A stretch of DNA of 38,279 nucleotides, taken from contig JAQVLW010000018.1 of the NCBI GenBank assembly GCA_028703945.1, positions 1 to 38,279 on the forward strand, in the 5' to 3' direction. The stretch's first letter is position 1, and the number at the start of each line of letters is the position of its first letter. Below the pieces are notes generated by a model. The model did not search any database. It had not been told where the DNA came from and worked only from the letters and a program-made list of their open reading frames with translations. This DNA is from Aliarcobacter sp. (GTDB lineage: Bacteria > Campylobacterota > Campylobacteria > Campylobacterales > Arcobacteraceae). The position numbers were made by a program, and so were the translations under genes. Shown here in pieces: positions 19,139-27,924 of this stretch.

Positions 19139-19563
19139 GATAGTTCTTCCACACTTAAGGCTACTTTTTCAAGAAGCTTAATGAGTGTATTCATATCTTC
19201 ATCTTTTAGTTTTGAACTTAAATTTTTTCTAAAACCTTTTACATAAACTGAACATTTATCCAAAATATCCTCACCTTCTGGTGTTATTTCAATCAAATTT
19301 GTTCTTTTATCTTTTTGAGTTTTTTTAATAAAATCTTTAGTTTCTAAAGCATTTAAAGCTCTACAAATAGTAGTTTTATCTTTTCCTAAAATAGTTGCAA
19401 TTTTTGTTTGAGTTACATCTGATTCATATTTTATAATCTCTAAAACAGCCCTTTGTTCAGGTGCAATATTAAAAGGTTGAAGCATTTGAGTATATTTATT
19501 ATTTATTTTATTTGCTGTTTGGTTGATTTTAAAACCAATTGATCTTTCTAATTCATAAGACAG
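19135..19563 (-). CDS. MarR-family transcriptional regulator (probable non-canonical CTG start; ORF track gives only the shorter 19135-19485)
   Basis: wHTH KIATILGKDKTTICRALNALETKDFIKKTQKDKRTNLIEITPEGE. The frame continues upstream of ATG 19485 with MarR helix-1-like text (L)SYELERSIGFKINQTANKINNKYTQMLQPFNIAPEQ, without ATG/GTG/TTG; CTG at 19563-19561 follows AAAGGA by 6 nt. Confidence 0.75.
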   Translation of the reverse strand: MSYELERSIGFKINQTANKINNKYTQMLQPFNIAPEQRAVLEIIKYESDVTQTKIATILGKDKTTICRALNALETKDFIKKTQKDKRTNLIEITPEGEDILDKCSVYVKGFRKNLSSKLKDEDMNTLIKLLEKVALSVEELS

Positions 19564-19577
19564 AATAAATCCTTTAA

Positions 19578-19604
19578 TTGTATATGCAATAGTTGCATAT
19601 ACAA
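19578..19604. promoter_or_regulatory. Candidate MarR operator
   Basis: Perfect 27-bp palindrome TTGTATATGCAA-TAG-TTGCATATACAA immediately upstream of marR. Confidence 0.75.
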
Positions 19605-19626
19605 CCTTTTAAAAAGGTTAAAAATA

Positions 19627-20283
19627 TTAGTTATTTATTACTTGTAAAATATCTAAAGGATGTTTTACTATAAAATCAGCTCCATTTGTTAAGAGTTCTT
19701 CTTCATCTCTAAATCCCCATAAAACACCAATTGCTTTCATATTTGCACTTTTTGCTGTTTGCATATCAACCATTGTATCACCAACAAAGAATATTTCAGA
19801 ACAAGGAATATTTAATGCTTTTGCTATATTTATTGCGCCAATTGGATCAGGTTTTCTTGGAACTTCTTTTTTTTGTCCATGAACTTCTTTGAAATTATAA
19901 TTTTTAAATAAATGATTTATATAAGCAACCGTAAAATCATGGGGTTTATTTGATAATACTGCTAAATTATAATCAAGTTTTTTAAGTTCATCCAATAATT
20001 CATAAATTCCTGCATAGGGTTTTGTTTTAGCATGAAGTTGTTGGTCGTACTCTTTTTTGAATCTTTTTAAAACTTCATTTTTTATCTCTTGGGAAGAATC
20101 TTTTAAAGCATTATTCACTAAAACATCAACACCACTTCCAACAAAATATTTATAATCATCTATTTTATGTATAGGAAGATTTAATTCCTCCAAAACTTTA
20201 TTCATACAAACAGCTATATCTTCTAAAGAATCTATTAGCGTACCATCTAAATCAAATATTATTGTTTTTTTACCAGCCACCAC
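19627..20283 (-). CDS. gph: HAD-family hydrolase, phosphoglycolate phosphatase-like (Gph)
   Basis: IIFDLDGTLIDSLEDIAVCMNKVLEEL, LSNKPHDFT, PRKPDPIGA, FVGDTMVDMQTAKSANM. Start ambiguous: GTG at 20283 or 20280 favoured over TTG 20301. Confidence 0.85.
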   Translation of the reverse strand: MVAGKKTIIFDLDGTLIDSLEDIAVCMNKVLEELNLPIHKIDDYKYFVGSGVDVLVNNALKDSSQEIKNEVLKRFKKEYDQQLHAKTKPYAGIYELLDELKKLDYNLAVLSNKPHDFTVAYINHLFKNYNFKEVHGQKKEVPRKPDPIGAINIAKALNIPCSEIFFVGDTMVDMQTAKSANMKAIGVLWGFRDEEELLTNGADFIVKHPLDILQVINN

Positions 20284-21199
20284 TTGCTCCTCCTCCACCA
20301 AAACTTCCTCCTTTTCCCGAAAAATCTTTACTTATTGAATTAACACTTTTCATCATATTTCCTACTGTATCTAAAACTTCTTCAAGATTTTTAGAGTTTA
20401 TAGAATTGTTTGAATATTCATTTATCAAAAGATTGTTAAAACTTTTGATGCTCGCATAACTAATTATAAAAACAAAAATAAAAATACCAATTGAGAGTAT
20501 TAAATAGTATTCAGTAAAGCCTTTTGAAATCAAAAAAGTTAAAAACCCTAGAAAAGAAGAATTCATCAATGATCTTGAAGTTTTATAAAAGAATAAATTT
20601 TTTGTTTTTCTTGAAATAGAGTTTGTAAACATTGAAAAAAATATTAAAGCAAAAAAAATCAAAGGAATAAAAAAAGCTAATTTATCGTTATTTGAGAAAT
20701 CCCCCGTATCTGCTTTTGGGCTATATTCACCTTGAATAGATAAAATAATTTCATTAACAGCTTTTAAAACTCCAAGTTCATACTGTTTTGCTTTAAAATT
20801 TGGCATTATTGTATAATTTATAATTTCATGGGAAATTTTATCTGTTAACGCGCCTTCTAGTCCATAACCAACTTCAATACGAATTTTCTTTTCAGCCATT
20901 GAAATTACGAGTAAAACACCATTATTTTTTTCTTTTTCTCCAATTCCCCAATATCGCCCAAGTTGATATGAGTAATCTTCTATTTCATAACCATGAAGTG
21001 AATCTAAAATAACAACAACAATTTGATTTGTTTTTCTTTTTTCATGGTCTTTTAAAATAGAGTTAATATCATTTTTTATTGCAGGTGATAATAAATTTAC
21101 TTGGTCAATTATTCTTCCTTCTAGTTTTGGAAAATATTGAGTTATATCAGCATTTAAAAAAGAGAAGATAAAAGATAGAATTAATATAATTTTTTTCAT
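20270..21199 (-). CDS. TPM-domain protein (YgcG family) with Gly-rich C-terminus
   Basis: 309 aa; signal peptide, FPKLEGRIIDQVNLLSPAIKNDINSILKDHEKRKTNQIVVVILDSL, C-terminal GGSFGGGGASGGW. Confidence 0.9.
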   Translation of the reverse strand: MKKIILILSFIFSFLNADITQYFPKLEGRIIDQVNLLSPAIKNDINSILKDHEKRKTNQIVVVILDSLHGYEIEDYSYQLGRYWGIGEKEKNNGVLLVISMAEKKIRIEVGYGLEGALTDKISHEIINYTIMPNFKAKQYELGVLKAVNEIILSIQGEYSPKADTGDFSNNDKLAFFIPLIFFALIFFSMFTNSISRKTKNLFFYKTSRSLMNSSFLGFLTFLISKGFTEYYLILSIGIFIFVFIISYASIKSFNNLLINEYSNNSINSKNLEEVLDTVGNMMKSVNSISKDFSGKGGSFGGGGASGGW

Positions 21200-21813
21200 G
21201 TTAACTCGATTACATTATTTGGAAGTTCATTTGCATCATCTGCTTTGATTGGGAATTTCTCAATTAAAATAGAACTACAAGCTACGATTGCTTTTATATA
21301 TCCATTTAATAGCTGATTATCTTTTATATCACTTATAAATTCATCTACAATACTTTGCCAATGGCTATTTGGAATACTTTTAGATATTTCTTCATCCACA
21401 ACTATCTCTACAAATTTTTCATCAAAACTTACAAAAAACATTATTACTTGTTTTGATTTTGTTTTATGCAATTGTAAATTAAAAAATTGATTATGGGCAT
21501 TTCTTGAAGCTACTTGATATTTATAATTTTTAGGAAGGATTTTTAAAAAATAGCTTTTAAACCTTTCTGAAAAAACATAAATACCAATAAATACTAATAA
21601 TTGTATTTGAATTAATTCAAATGCAGTTTTAAAACTAACAAGTAATAATAAAAATGAAATGAAGAATAGACTAAAAACTGCAAACATTGCAGAGGCTAAT
21701 TTATAATTTCCGCTTCTTTTTGTAACAACTGCCACAAGTTCCATAGAACTAAATTTCTCAAGATTTTCTATCTCTTTTGAAATAAGTTCTTTTTCTTTAT
21801 TACTCAAAATCAT
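21196..21813 (-). CDS. TPM-domain membrane protein
   Basis: 205 aa; EIENLEKFSSMELVAVVTKRSGNYKLAS, two TMs, and position in a LemA-TPM-TPM cluster. Confidence 0.8.
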   Translation of the reverse strand: MILSNKEKELISKEIENLEKFSSMELVAVVTKRSGNYKLASAMFAVFSLFFISFLLLLVSFKTAFELIQIQLLVFIGIYVFSERFKSYFLKILPKNYKYQVASRNAHNQFFNLQLHKTKSKQVIMFFVSFDEKFVEIVVDEEISKSIPNSHWQSIVDEFISDIKDNQLLNGYIKAIVACSSILIEKFPIKADDANELPNNVIELT

Positions 21814-22406
21814 TAGAATTTAACTTTTGGAGCATCTTGCTCTGTTTGACTTGCACTAAAAGTTTCTTTGATTTTAGCTTCAGGATGTACAATTGCAGCT
21901 ACAAGTTTTCCTGGCATTGTTTTTAACTCTAAGTTGTAAAGTTTTACAGCTTCAATAAAATCTTTTCGGGCAACTGTAATTCTGTTTTCTGTTCCCTCAA
22001 GCTGAGATTGAAGAGCCATAAAATTTTGATTTGCTTTTAACTCAGGATATTTTTCAACAACAACCATAAGTTTTGATAAAGCGCTTGAAAGACCTGTTTG
22101 AGCATTTGAAAATTGTTGCATAGCTTCTTTATTATTTAAACTATCTGCATTTATATTCATTTGAGAAACTTTACTTCTTGCTTCTGTAACTTCAACAAAA
22201 GTGCTTTTTTCATGTTGCGCATAAGCTTTTACAGTTTCAACTAAATTTGGTATTAAATCAGCTCTTCTTTTATATTGATTTTGTACTTGTGACCATTTTT
22301 CATTTACATTTTCATCAAGTTTTGGAATATTATTGTAGTTTGAAATTATTAGATAAATCAAAGGAACGATAATAACAAGAATAATTAAGATAAGAATTTT
22401 TTTCAT
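21813..22406 (-). CDS. LemA family protein
   Basis: 197 aa; NYNNIPKLDENVNEKWSQVQNQYKRRADLIPNLVETVKAYAQHEKSTFVEVTEARSKV. Confidence 0.95.
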   Translation of the reverse strand: MKKILILIILVIIVPLIYLIISNYNNIPKLDENVNEKWSQVQNQYKRRADLIPNLVETVKAYAQHEKSTFVEVTEARSKVSQMNINADSLNNKEAMQQFSNAQTGLSSALSKLMVVVEKYPELKANQNFMALQSQLEGTENRITVARKDFIEAVKLYNLELKTMPGKLVAAIVHPEAKIKETFSASQTEQDAPKVKF

Positions 22407-22514
22407 ATTTGACCTTTTAGGAAATTTAGAGATAGTATAAGAAATATCATTAATTTGCTATAAAGTATTACATAATAAGATTATTATATTAAGCAGTAAT
22501 AAACTATAATCACT

Positions 22515-22536
22515 TTTGTGTAAAAATATACACAAA
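22515..22536. promoter_or_regulatory. Candidate operator upstream of the TPP-enzyme/ALDH operon
   Basis: Perfect inverted repeat TTTGTGTA-N6-TACACAAA. Confidence 0.5.
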
Positions 22537-22638
22537 TTTTTATTTATTTGATAATCGATAGAATATAAACAATTTTTTAATAGATGTTGAATATGATTAT
22601 CAATAATTATTTTTAGAAAACAAAATGGAGTATATAAA

Positions 22639-24285
22639 ATGAACGCATCAGAATTATTTGTAAAAGCGTTAGAAAACGAAGGTGTTGAATATATTTTTGG
22701 AATTCCAGGTGAAGAAAATCTTGATTTTCTTGATGCACTACGAACTTCAAATATTAAATTAATTTTAACAAGACATGAGCAAGGTGCTGGATTTATGGCA
22801 GCTACTTATGGAAGATTAACTGGAAAAGTTGGAGTTTGTTTATCAACTCTTGGCCCTGGAGCTACAAATTTCGCAACAAGTGCAGCTTATGCACAACTTG
22901 GTGGAATGCCTATGATGATGATTACAGGTCAAAAACCAATCAAAAAATCAAAACAAGGAAGATTTCAAATTATCGACATCGTTGGTATGATGAAACCTAT
23001 GACTAAATATGCAAAACAAGTTGTTAATGGAAATAACATTCCATCAATGGTGAGAGAAGCATTTAAAATCGCAACTACTGAAAGACCAGGTGCCGTTCAT
23101 ATTGAATTACCTGAAGATATTGCAGCTGAAGAAGTTGAATTTAATATTTACCCTGTAAAAGAGTTCAAATATCCAAAAGCTGGAAAAGACACTATTGCTG
23201 ATGCAGTTAAAATGATTGAAAATGCAAAAAGACCATTATTATTAGTAGGTGCTGGTGCAAATAGAACAAGAATTGGAACAGCTTTAACAGATTTCGTTAA
23301 TGAAACTGGAATTCCATTTTTCTCTACACAAATGGGAAAAGGTGTTATTGATGAAAATCATAAACTTTGTTTATCAACTGCTGCATTATCTAAAGATGAC
23401 TTTATTCACTGCGCAATTGAAAGAGCTGACTTAATCATTAATGTTGGACATGATGTTATTGAAAAACCACCATTTTTTATGGAAAATACACCAGATGCTA
23501 CAAAAGTTATTCATGTTAACTTTTCACCATCAGATGTAGATGATACATATTTCCCACAACTTGATGTTATTGGTGATATTGCTTCAAATATTACAAGTTT
23601 AACAACTGCAATTTCTCCTCAAGAACATTGGGATTTTGAATATTATATTAGAATGGTTGATGAGATTAAAACGCATTTAAATAAATACTTTGGAGATACA
23701 AGATTCCCAATCTTACCTCAAAGAGCTGTAAGAACTATTAGACAAACATTAGCTGCTGAAGATATTGTAACACTTGATAATGGTGTTTATAAAATCTGGT
23801 TTGCAAGAAACTATAGATGTGCTCAACCAAATACATTATTACTTGATAATGCATTAGCGACTATGGGTGCTGGACTTCCATCTGGAATGGCTGCAAAAAT
23901 GGTAAATCCTGATAAAAAAGTTGTTGCTGTTTGTGGCGATGGTGGATTTATGATGAATTCTCAAGAAATGGAAACAGCAGTTAGATTAGGTCTTGACATA
24001 ACAGTAATTATTTTAAATGATAATGCTTATGGAATGATTAAATGGAAACAAACAGGAATGGGATTTGAAACATTTGGTTTAGATTTAGGGAATCCTGATT
24101 TTGTTAAATATGCTGAAGCTTATGGCGCACATGGTTATAGACCAACATCTTGTGAAGATTTTGCAGAAACTTTAGAAAAATGTGTAAACAGCAAAGGTGT
24201 ACATTTAATTGATTTAGCAGTAGATTACTCTTTAAATCATGCAATTTTAAATGATTTATTAGCTAAAAAACAATGTTTAATATAA
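22639..24285 (+). CDS. Acetolactate synthase-like large subunit (TPP-dependent enzyme)
   Basis: 548 aa; GVEYIFGIPGEENLDFLDAL, RHEQGAGFMAATYGRLTGKVGVCLSTLGPGATN, TPP motif GDGGFMMNSQEMETAVRLGLDITVIILNDN. No small subunit next to it. Confidence 0.9.
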   Translation: MNASELFVKALENEGVEYIFGIPGEENLDFLDALRTSNIKLILTRHEQGAGFMAATYGRLTGKVGVCLSTLGPGATNFATSAAYAQLGGMPMMMITGQKPIKKSKQGRFQIIDIVGMMKPMTKYAKQVVNGNNIPSMVREAFKIATTERPGAVHIELPEDIAAEEVEFNIYPVKEFKYPKAGKDTIADAVKMIENAKRPLLLVGAGANRTRIGTALTDFVNETGIPFFSTQMGKGVIDENHKLCLSTAALSKDDFIHCAIERADLIINVGHDVIEKPPFFMENTPDATKVIHVNFSPSDVDDTYFPQLDVIGDIASNITSLTTAISPQEHWDFEYYIRMVDEIKTHLNKYFGDTRFPILPQRAVRTIRQTLAAEDIVTLDNGVYKIWFARNYRCAQPNTLLLDNALATMGAGLPSGMAAKMVNPDKKVVAVCGDGGFMMNSQEMETAVRLGLDITVIILNDNAYGMIKWKQTGMGFETFGLDLGNPDFVKYAEAYGAHGYRPTSCEDFAETLEKCVNSKGVHLIDLAVDYSLNHAILNDLLAKKQCLI

Positions 24286-24303
24286 AAATTTGAAAGGAAA
24301 AAT

Positions 24304-25695
24304 ATGAGTACAATAGAAGTAACATCACCATTTGACGGCAAAGTTGTTGGAACAGTAAAGTTTAGTACATTTGAAGAAGTAGAAGGTGCTATTGATTTAG
24401 CTCATAAGACTTTTTTAGATACAGCTAACTGGTTACCAAGATACAAAAGAGTTGAGATTTTAGAAAATGTAATGAAAATTATGTCTTCTCAAGTTGAAGA
24501 GCTTACAATCCTTTGCGCAAGTGAAGGTGGAAAGCCTTATATTGACTCAAAAGTTGAAATTCTAAGAGCTATTAATGGTATTAAAATTGCTATTGAACAC
24601 CTAAGTGTTTATGAAGGTAAAGAAATAGCAATGGGACATACAAGTACAAGTGCAAATAGAATGGCTTATACTTTTAAAGAACCAATAGGAGTTGTTGCTG
24701 CAATTTCTGCATTTAATCACCCATTTAACTTAGCAGTTCATCAAGTTATTCCTGCACTTGCTGTTGGTTGCCCTGTAATTATTAGACCAGCTACTCAAAC
24801 TCCAATGAGTGCAATTAGACTTGTAGAGATTCTTGAAGAAGCAGGACTTCCAAAAGGATGGGCACAAGCTGTTGTTTGTGATAGACGTGGTGGAGAGTTA
24901 TTAGCAACTTCTACAAAAACTAACTTCTTAACATTCATCGGTTCAGGACCTGTTGGCTGGTACTTAAACTCAAAAGTAAGTCCAGGTACAAGGGTTGCTC
25001 TTGAGCATGGTGGAGTTGCACCTGTTATTGTTGAGCCAGATGCTGATATTGCAGATATGATACCAGCACTTGCAAAAGGTGGTTTTTACCATGCTGGACA
25101 AGTTTGTGTTTCTGTTCAAAGAATTTATGTACATGAATCAATTTTTGATGAGGTTGCAAATAAGTTAGCAAATGTTGCATCAAAATTAGTTGTTGGTGAC
25201 CAATTAGATCCAAAAACTGAAGTTGGACCATTAATTAACAATGATGAAGTAAACAGAGTTGAAGAATGGGTAAATGATGCTGTTGCTAAAGGTGCAAAAA
25301 TTTTAACTGGTGGAAAAAGAATAGGTGCTTCTTGTTTTGAACCAACTGTTATTTTAAATCCTAGTGAAGATGCAATTATCTCTCAAAAAGAAATATTTGG
25401 ACCGGTTGTTTGTATTTATTCATATAAAACTTTAGATGAAGCAATTGCAAGAGCAAATTCATTAGAAGTATCTTTTCAAGCAGCTGTATTTACAAAAAAT
25501 ATAGACACAGCTTTAAAAGCAGTAAAAAGATTAAATGCAACTGCTGTTATGGTAAATGACCATACTGCTTTTAGAGTAGATTGGATGCCATTTGGCGGAG
25601 CTAGAATTTCTGGTCTTGGAATGGGTGGAATTCCTTATTCAATGGAAGAAATGTCAAACGAAAAAATGATGGTGATTAAATCACCTGTTTTATAA
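24304..25695 (+). CDS. NAD(P)-dependent aldehyde dehydrogenase
   Basis: 463 aa; ISAFNHPFNLAVHQVIPALAVGCPVIIRPA, LEHGGVAPVIV, GGFYHAGQVCVSVQRIYVHE, KEIFGPVVCIYSY. Confidence 0.93.
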   Translation: MSTIEVTSPFDGKVVGTVKFSTFEEVEGAIDLAHKTFLDTANWLPRYKRVEILENVMKIMSSQVEELTILCASEGGKPYIDSKVEILRAINGIKIAIEHLSVYEGKEIAMGHTSTSANRMAYTFKEPIGVVAAISAFNHPFNLAVHQVIPALAVGCPVIIRPATQTPMSAIRLVEILEEAGLPKGWAQAVVCDRRGGELLATSTKTNFLTFIGSGPVGWYLNSKVSPGTRVALEHGGVAPVIVEPDADIADMIPALAKGGFYHAGQVCVSVQRIYVHESIFDEVANKLANVASKLVVGDQLDPKTEVGPLINNDEVNRVEEWVNDAVAKGAKILTGGKRIGASCFEPTVILNPSEDAIISQKEIFGPVVCIYSYKTLDEAIARANSLEVSFQAAVFTKNIDTALKAVKRLNATAVMVNDHTAFRVDWMPFGGARISGLGMGGIPYSMEEMSNEKMMVIKSPVL

Positions 25696-25712
25696 TAAAT
25701 AGCAAAGTTTGT

Positions 25713-25747
25713 AAAAGCTAAGGTTTTTTAACCTTAGCTTTTTTTAT
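25713..25747 (+). terminator. Rho-independent terminator of the TPP-enzyme/ALDH operon
   Basis: AAGCTAAGGTT-TTTT-AACCTTAGCTT, 11-bp perfect stem with 4-nt loop, followed by a T tract. Confidence 0.9.
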
Positions 25748-25769
25748 TTTTAAAAATAATAGGATAATT

Positions 25770-26417
25770 ATGACTTGGGAAGATATAATTGAGAATGAAA
25801 AACAAAAACCTTATTATCAAAGTTTAAAAGAAGAAATTGATAGAAGATATGAAATAAGTACAGTTTTTCCAGAAAAACAAAACATATTTAAAGCTTTTTC
25901 TTTATCAAAAATTGAAGATTTAAAAGTTGTAATTCTAGGGCAAGACCCATATCATGGTTTTGGGCAAGCGCAAGGATTATCATTTTCAACTCCAAAAGAG
26001 ATAAAAAATCCACCATCAATGATGAATATTTTAAAAGAGATTAAAGATGATTTACAAAAAGATTCTATTTGTAGTGATGGAGATTTAACTCCTTGGGCAA
26101 AAGATGGAGTGTTACTTTTGAATACTATTCTAACAGTTGAAGAATCTCTTCCTAAGTCACATCATAAACTTGGATGGGAAATTTTTACAGATAATATAAT
26201 CAAATATATAAGTGATAATTGTGAAAATGTAGTTTTTTTACTTTGGGGAAGTCCTGCAATTTCAAAGTCAAAATTAATTAATACAAAAAAGCATCATATT
26301 TTAACTGCTCCACATCCAAGTCCACTTTCATCTTATCGTGGTTTTTTTGGATGTAAACATTTTTCCAAAACAAATAACATATTAAAAAGTTTAGGAAAAA
26401 AAGAGATAAATTGGTAA
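25770..26417 (+). CDS. ung: Uracil-DNA glycosylase
   Basis: 215 aa; VVILGQDPYHGFGQAQGLSFS, LLLNTILTVEESLPKSHHKLGWE, TAPHPSPLSSYRGFFGCKHFSKTN. Confidence 0.96.
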   Translation: MTWEDIIENEKQKPYYQSLKEEIDRRYEISTVFPEKQNIFKAFSLSKIEDLKVVILGQDPYHGFGQAQGLSFSTPKEIKNPPSMMNILKEIKDDLQKDSICSDGDLTPWAKDGVLLLNTILTVEESLPKSHHKLGWEIFTDNIIKYISDNCENVVFLLWGSPAISKSKLINTKKHHILTAPHPSPLSSYRGFFGCKHFSKTNNILKSLGKKEINW

Positions 26418-26421
26418 AATA

Positions 26422-26769
26422 CTATGAAAAAATATTTGAAAGTCTAGTTTTCATTTTAGAAAGAGATAATTTCATCGCTGAATAAATCATCATTTTAGCC
26501 ATATTTTTCCACTGAGGTTTTTCATAACATGGATTTGGACATTTTCTACATCTAGGTTTTATTTCATGTGGACATTGCTGAAGTCTTGAAAATGAGTAGT
26601 TTATAGATTCTGTACACTCTTTGCATAAAGTCAATTCAATATTAAAAAGATTTGATTTATATTCAAGAGTAATATTTTTTGTTTCTTGGTTACTATGTTT
26701 ATTGTGACAATAAGTTTCAAAAAAGTTTTTTAAAGTATTTATTTCTATTTCAAATTTTTCATTAGTCAT
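26422..26769 (-). CDS. YgbA/nitrous oxide-stimulated promoter family protein (YgbA_NO domain)
   Basis: Cys-rich CPHEIKPRCRKCPNPCYEKPQWKNMAKMMIYSAMK matches the family signature. Start set to ATG 26769 (AGGAT upstream); the track start at 26841 is TTG and runs through the promoter. Confidence 0.85.
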   Translation of the reverse strand: MTNEKFEIEINTLKNFFETYCHNKHSNQETKNITLEYKSNLFNIELTLCKECTESINYSFSRLQQCPHEIKPRCRKCPNPCYEKPQWKNMAKMMIYSAMKLSLSKMKTRLSNIFS

Positions 26770-26831
26770 GATAGTAGTTATCCTATGTAACTTAATTTTC
26801 AATATTTTTACATAAAATACGGAAATAGACC

Positions 26832-26845
26832 TTGACAACAATCAA
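26832..26845. promoter_or_regulatory. Candidate FNR/NssR-type operator
   Basis: TTGAC-AACA-ATCAA, 9/10 match to TTGAT-N4-ATCAA, in the intergenic region between the divergent ygbA-like and Crp/Fnr genes. Confidence 0.6.
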
Positions 26846-26859
26846 TAAAAAGGGAAATT

Positions 26860-27507
26860 GTGGAAAAAACAGGATTAGAAGATTTTTATTTTTTTAGTTT
26901 CTTAAAAGAAGAAGACCTTATTAGATTAAAAGAGATAAGTGTAAAAAAATATTTCAATAAAGATGAAATTCTTTTTTATAAAGGTGACGAAGCTAAATAC
27001 TTACATTTATTAATAAAAGGTATAGCAAAACTTTATACATACGACCACAAAGACAATGAAGTAATAATTCATAATTTAATGGCTCCATCTTTAATTGCAG
27101 AAATTGTAAATTATGAAGAGATGAGATTTCCTGCAAATTGTTCATTTGAAACTAAAGCTGAAGTATTATTAATAGATTATGAAAAGTTTAAAAAAGAGTT
27201 TTTATTAAAACCTGAAATTTCAATATTTTTTATAAAATCATTAACAAAAAAAATAAAAGCATTAGAAAGTTTCATAAACTATAATATAAGTTCAAATAGT
27301 ATAGAAAAAATTGCTAAATTTTTAGTTGATAATGAATCAATACTAATAAATTTAAAGCAAGTGAAAATTGCTCAAATATTAAATATTACTCCAGAAACTT
27401 TTTCAAGAAAACTTGCAAAACTAAAAAAAGAAGAAGTTATCCAAAATGAAAATGGGTATATAAAGATACTAGATTATTCAAAATTAAAACTTTATATAAA
27501 TAATTAA
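26860..27507 (+). CDS. Crp/Fnr-family transcriptional regulator (possibly NssR-like)
   Basis: 215 aa; cNMP-binding-like N-terminus, HTH with ITPETFSRKLAKLKKE (ExxSR recognition-helix pattern); GTG start with AGGGA upstream; only one Cys, so no FNR-type Fe-S cluster. Confidence 0.87.
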   Translation: MEKTGLEDFYFFSFLKEEDLIRLKEISVKKYFNKDEILFYKGDEAKYLHLLIKGIAKLYTYDHKDNEVIIHNLMAPSLIAEIVNYEEMRFPANCSFETKAEVLLIDYEKFKKEFLLKPEISIFFIKSLTKKIKALESFINYNISSNSIEKIAKFLVDNESILINLKQVKIAQILNITPETFSRKLAKLKKEEVIQNENGYIKILDYSKLKLYINN

Positions 27508-27573
27508 GAAGAAATTAATGTCTTTTAAAATTATTTTGTTATAATTATTTAAACCATTTTAAAAGGAGAAAAA

Positions 27574-27924
27574 ATGAAAAGATTAGTTGCATTATTAATG
27601 TTATGTTGTTCTTTTTTGTTTGCAGAAATTAATTTACAAACAGCATCAAAAGAAGAATTAATGAGTGTTAAAGGTATTGGTGAGAAAAAAGCTGAGCAAA
27701 TCATTGAATACCGAAAAACAAACACAATCACAAAAGCTGATGATTTAAAAAATATCAAAGGTTTTGGAGATAGTATTGTTGGAAATGTAAAAGATGCAAA
27801 TCCAGTATCAAAAGAAAAAGTAAACAAAAAAGTTGAAGATAAAAAAGACGAGAAGAAAAAAGAATTAAATGGTGCGGTTGATAAAAAAATAGAAAAAGCT
27901 ACAAGTTTAGTACCAAAATTTTAG
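27574..27924 (+). CDS. ComEA-like helix-hairpin-helix protein with signal peptide
   Basis: MKRLVALLMLCCSFLFAEINLQTASKEELMSVKGIGEKKAEQIIEYRKT; HhH followed by a Lys-rich tail. Confidence 0.87.
   Translation: MKRLVALLMLCCSFLFAEINLQTASKEELMSVKGIGEKKAEQIIEYRKTNTITKADDLKNIKGFGDSIVGNVKDANPVSKEKVNKKVEDKKDEKKKELNGAVDKKIEKATSLVPKF

Noticed and set aside
26770-26841. Upstream extension of the YgbA-family gene (TTG start)
   Set aside because: Extension covers the FNR-like box and shows no family similarity; ATG 26769 is better supported.
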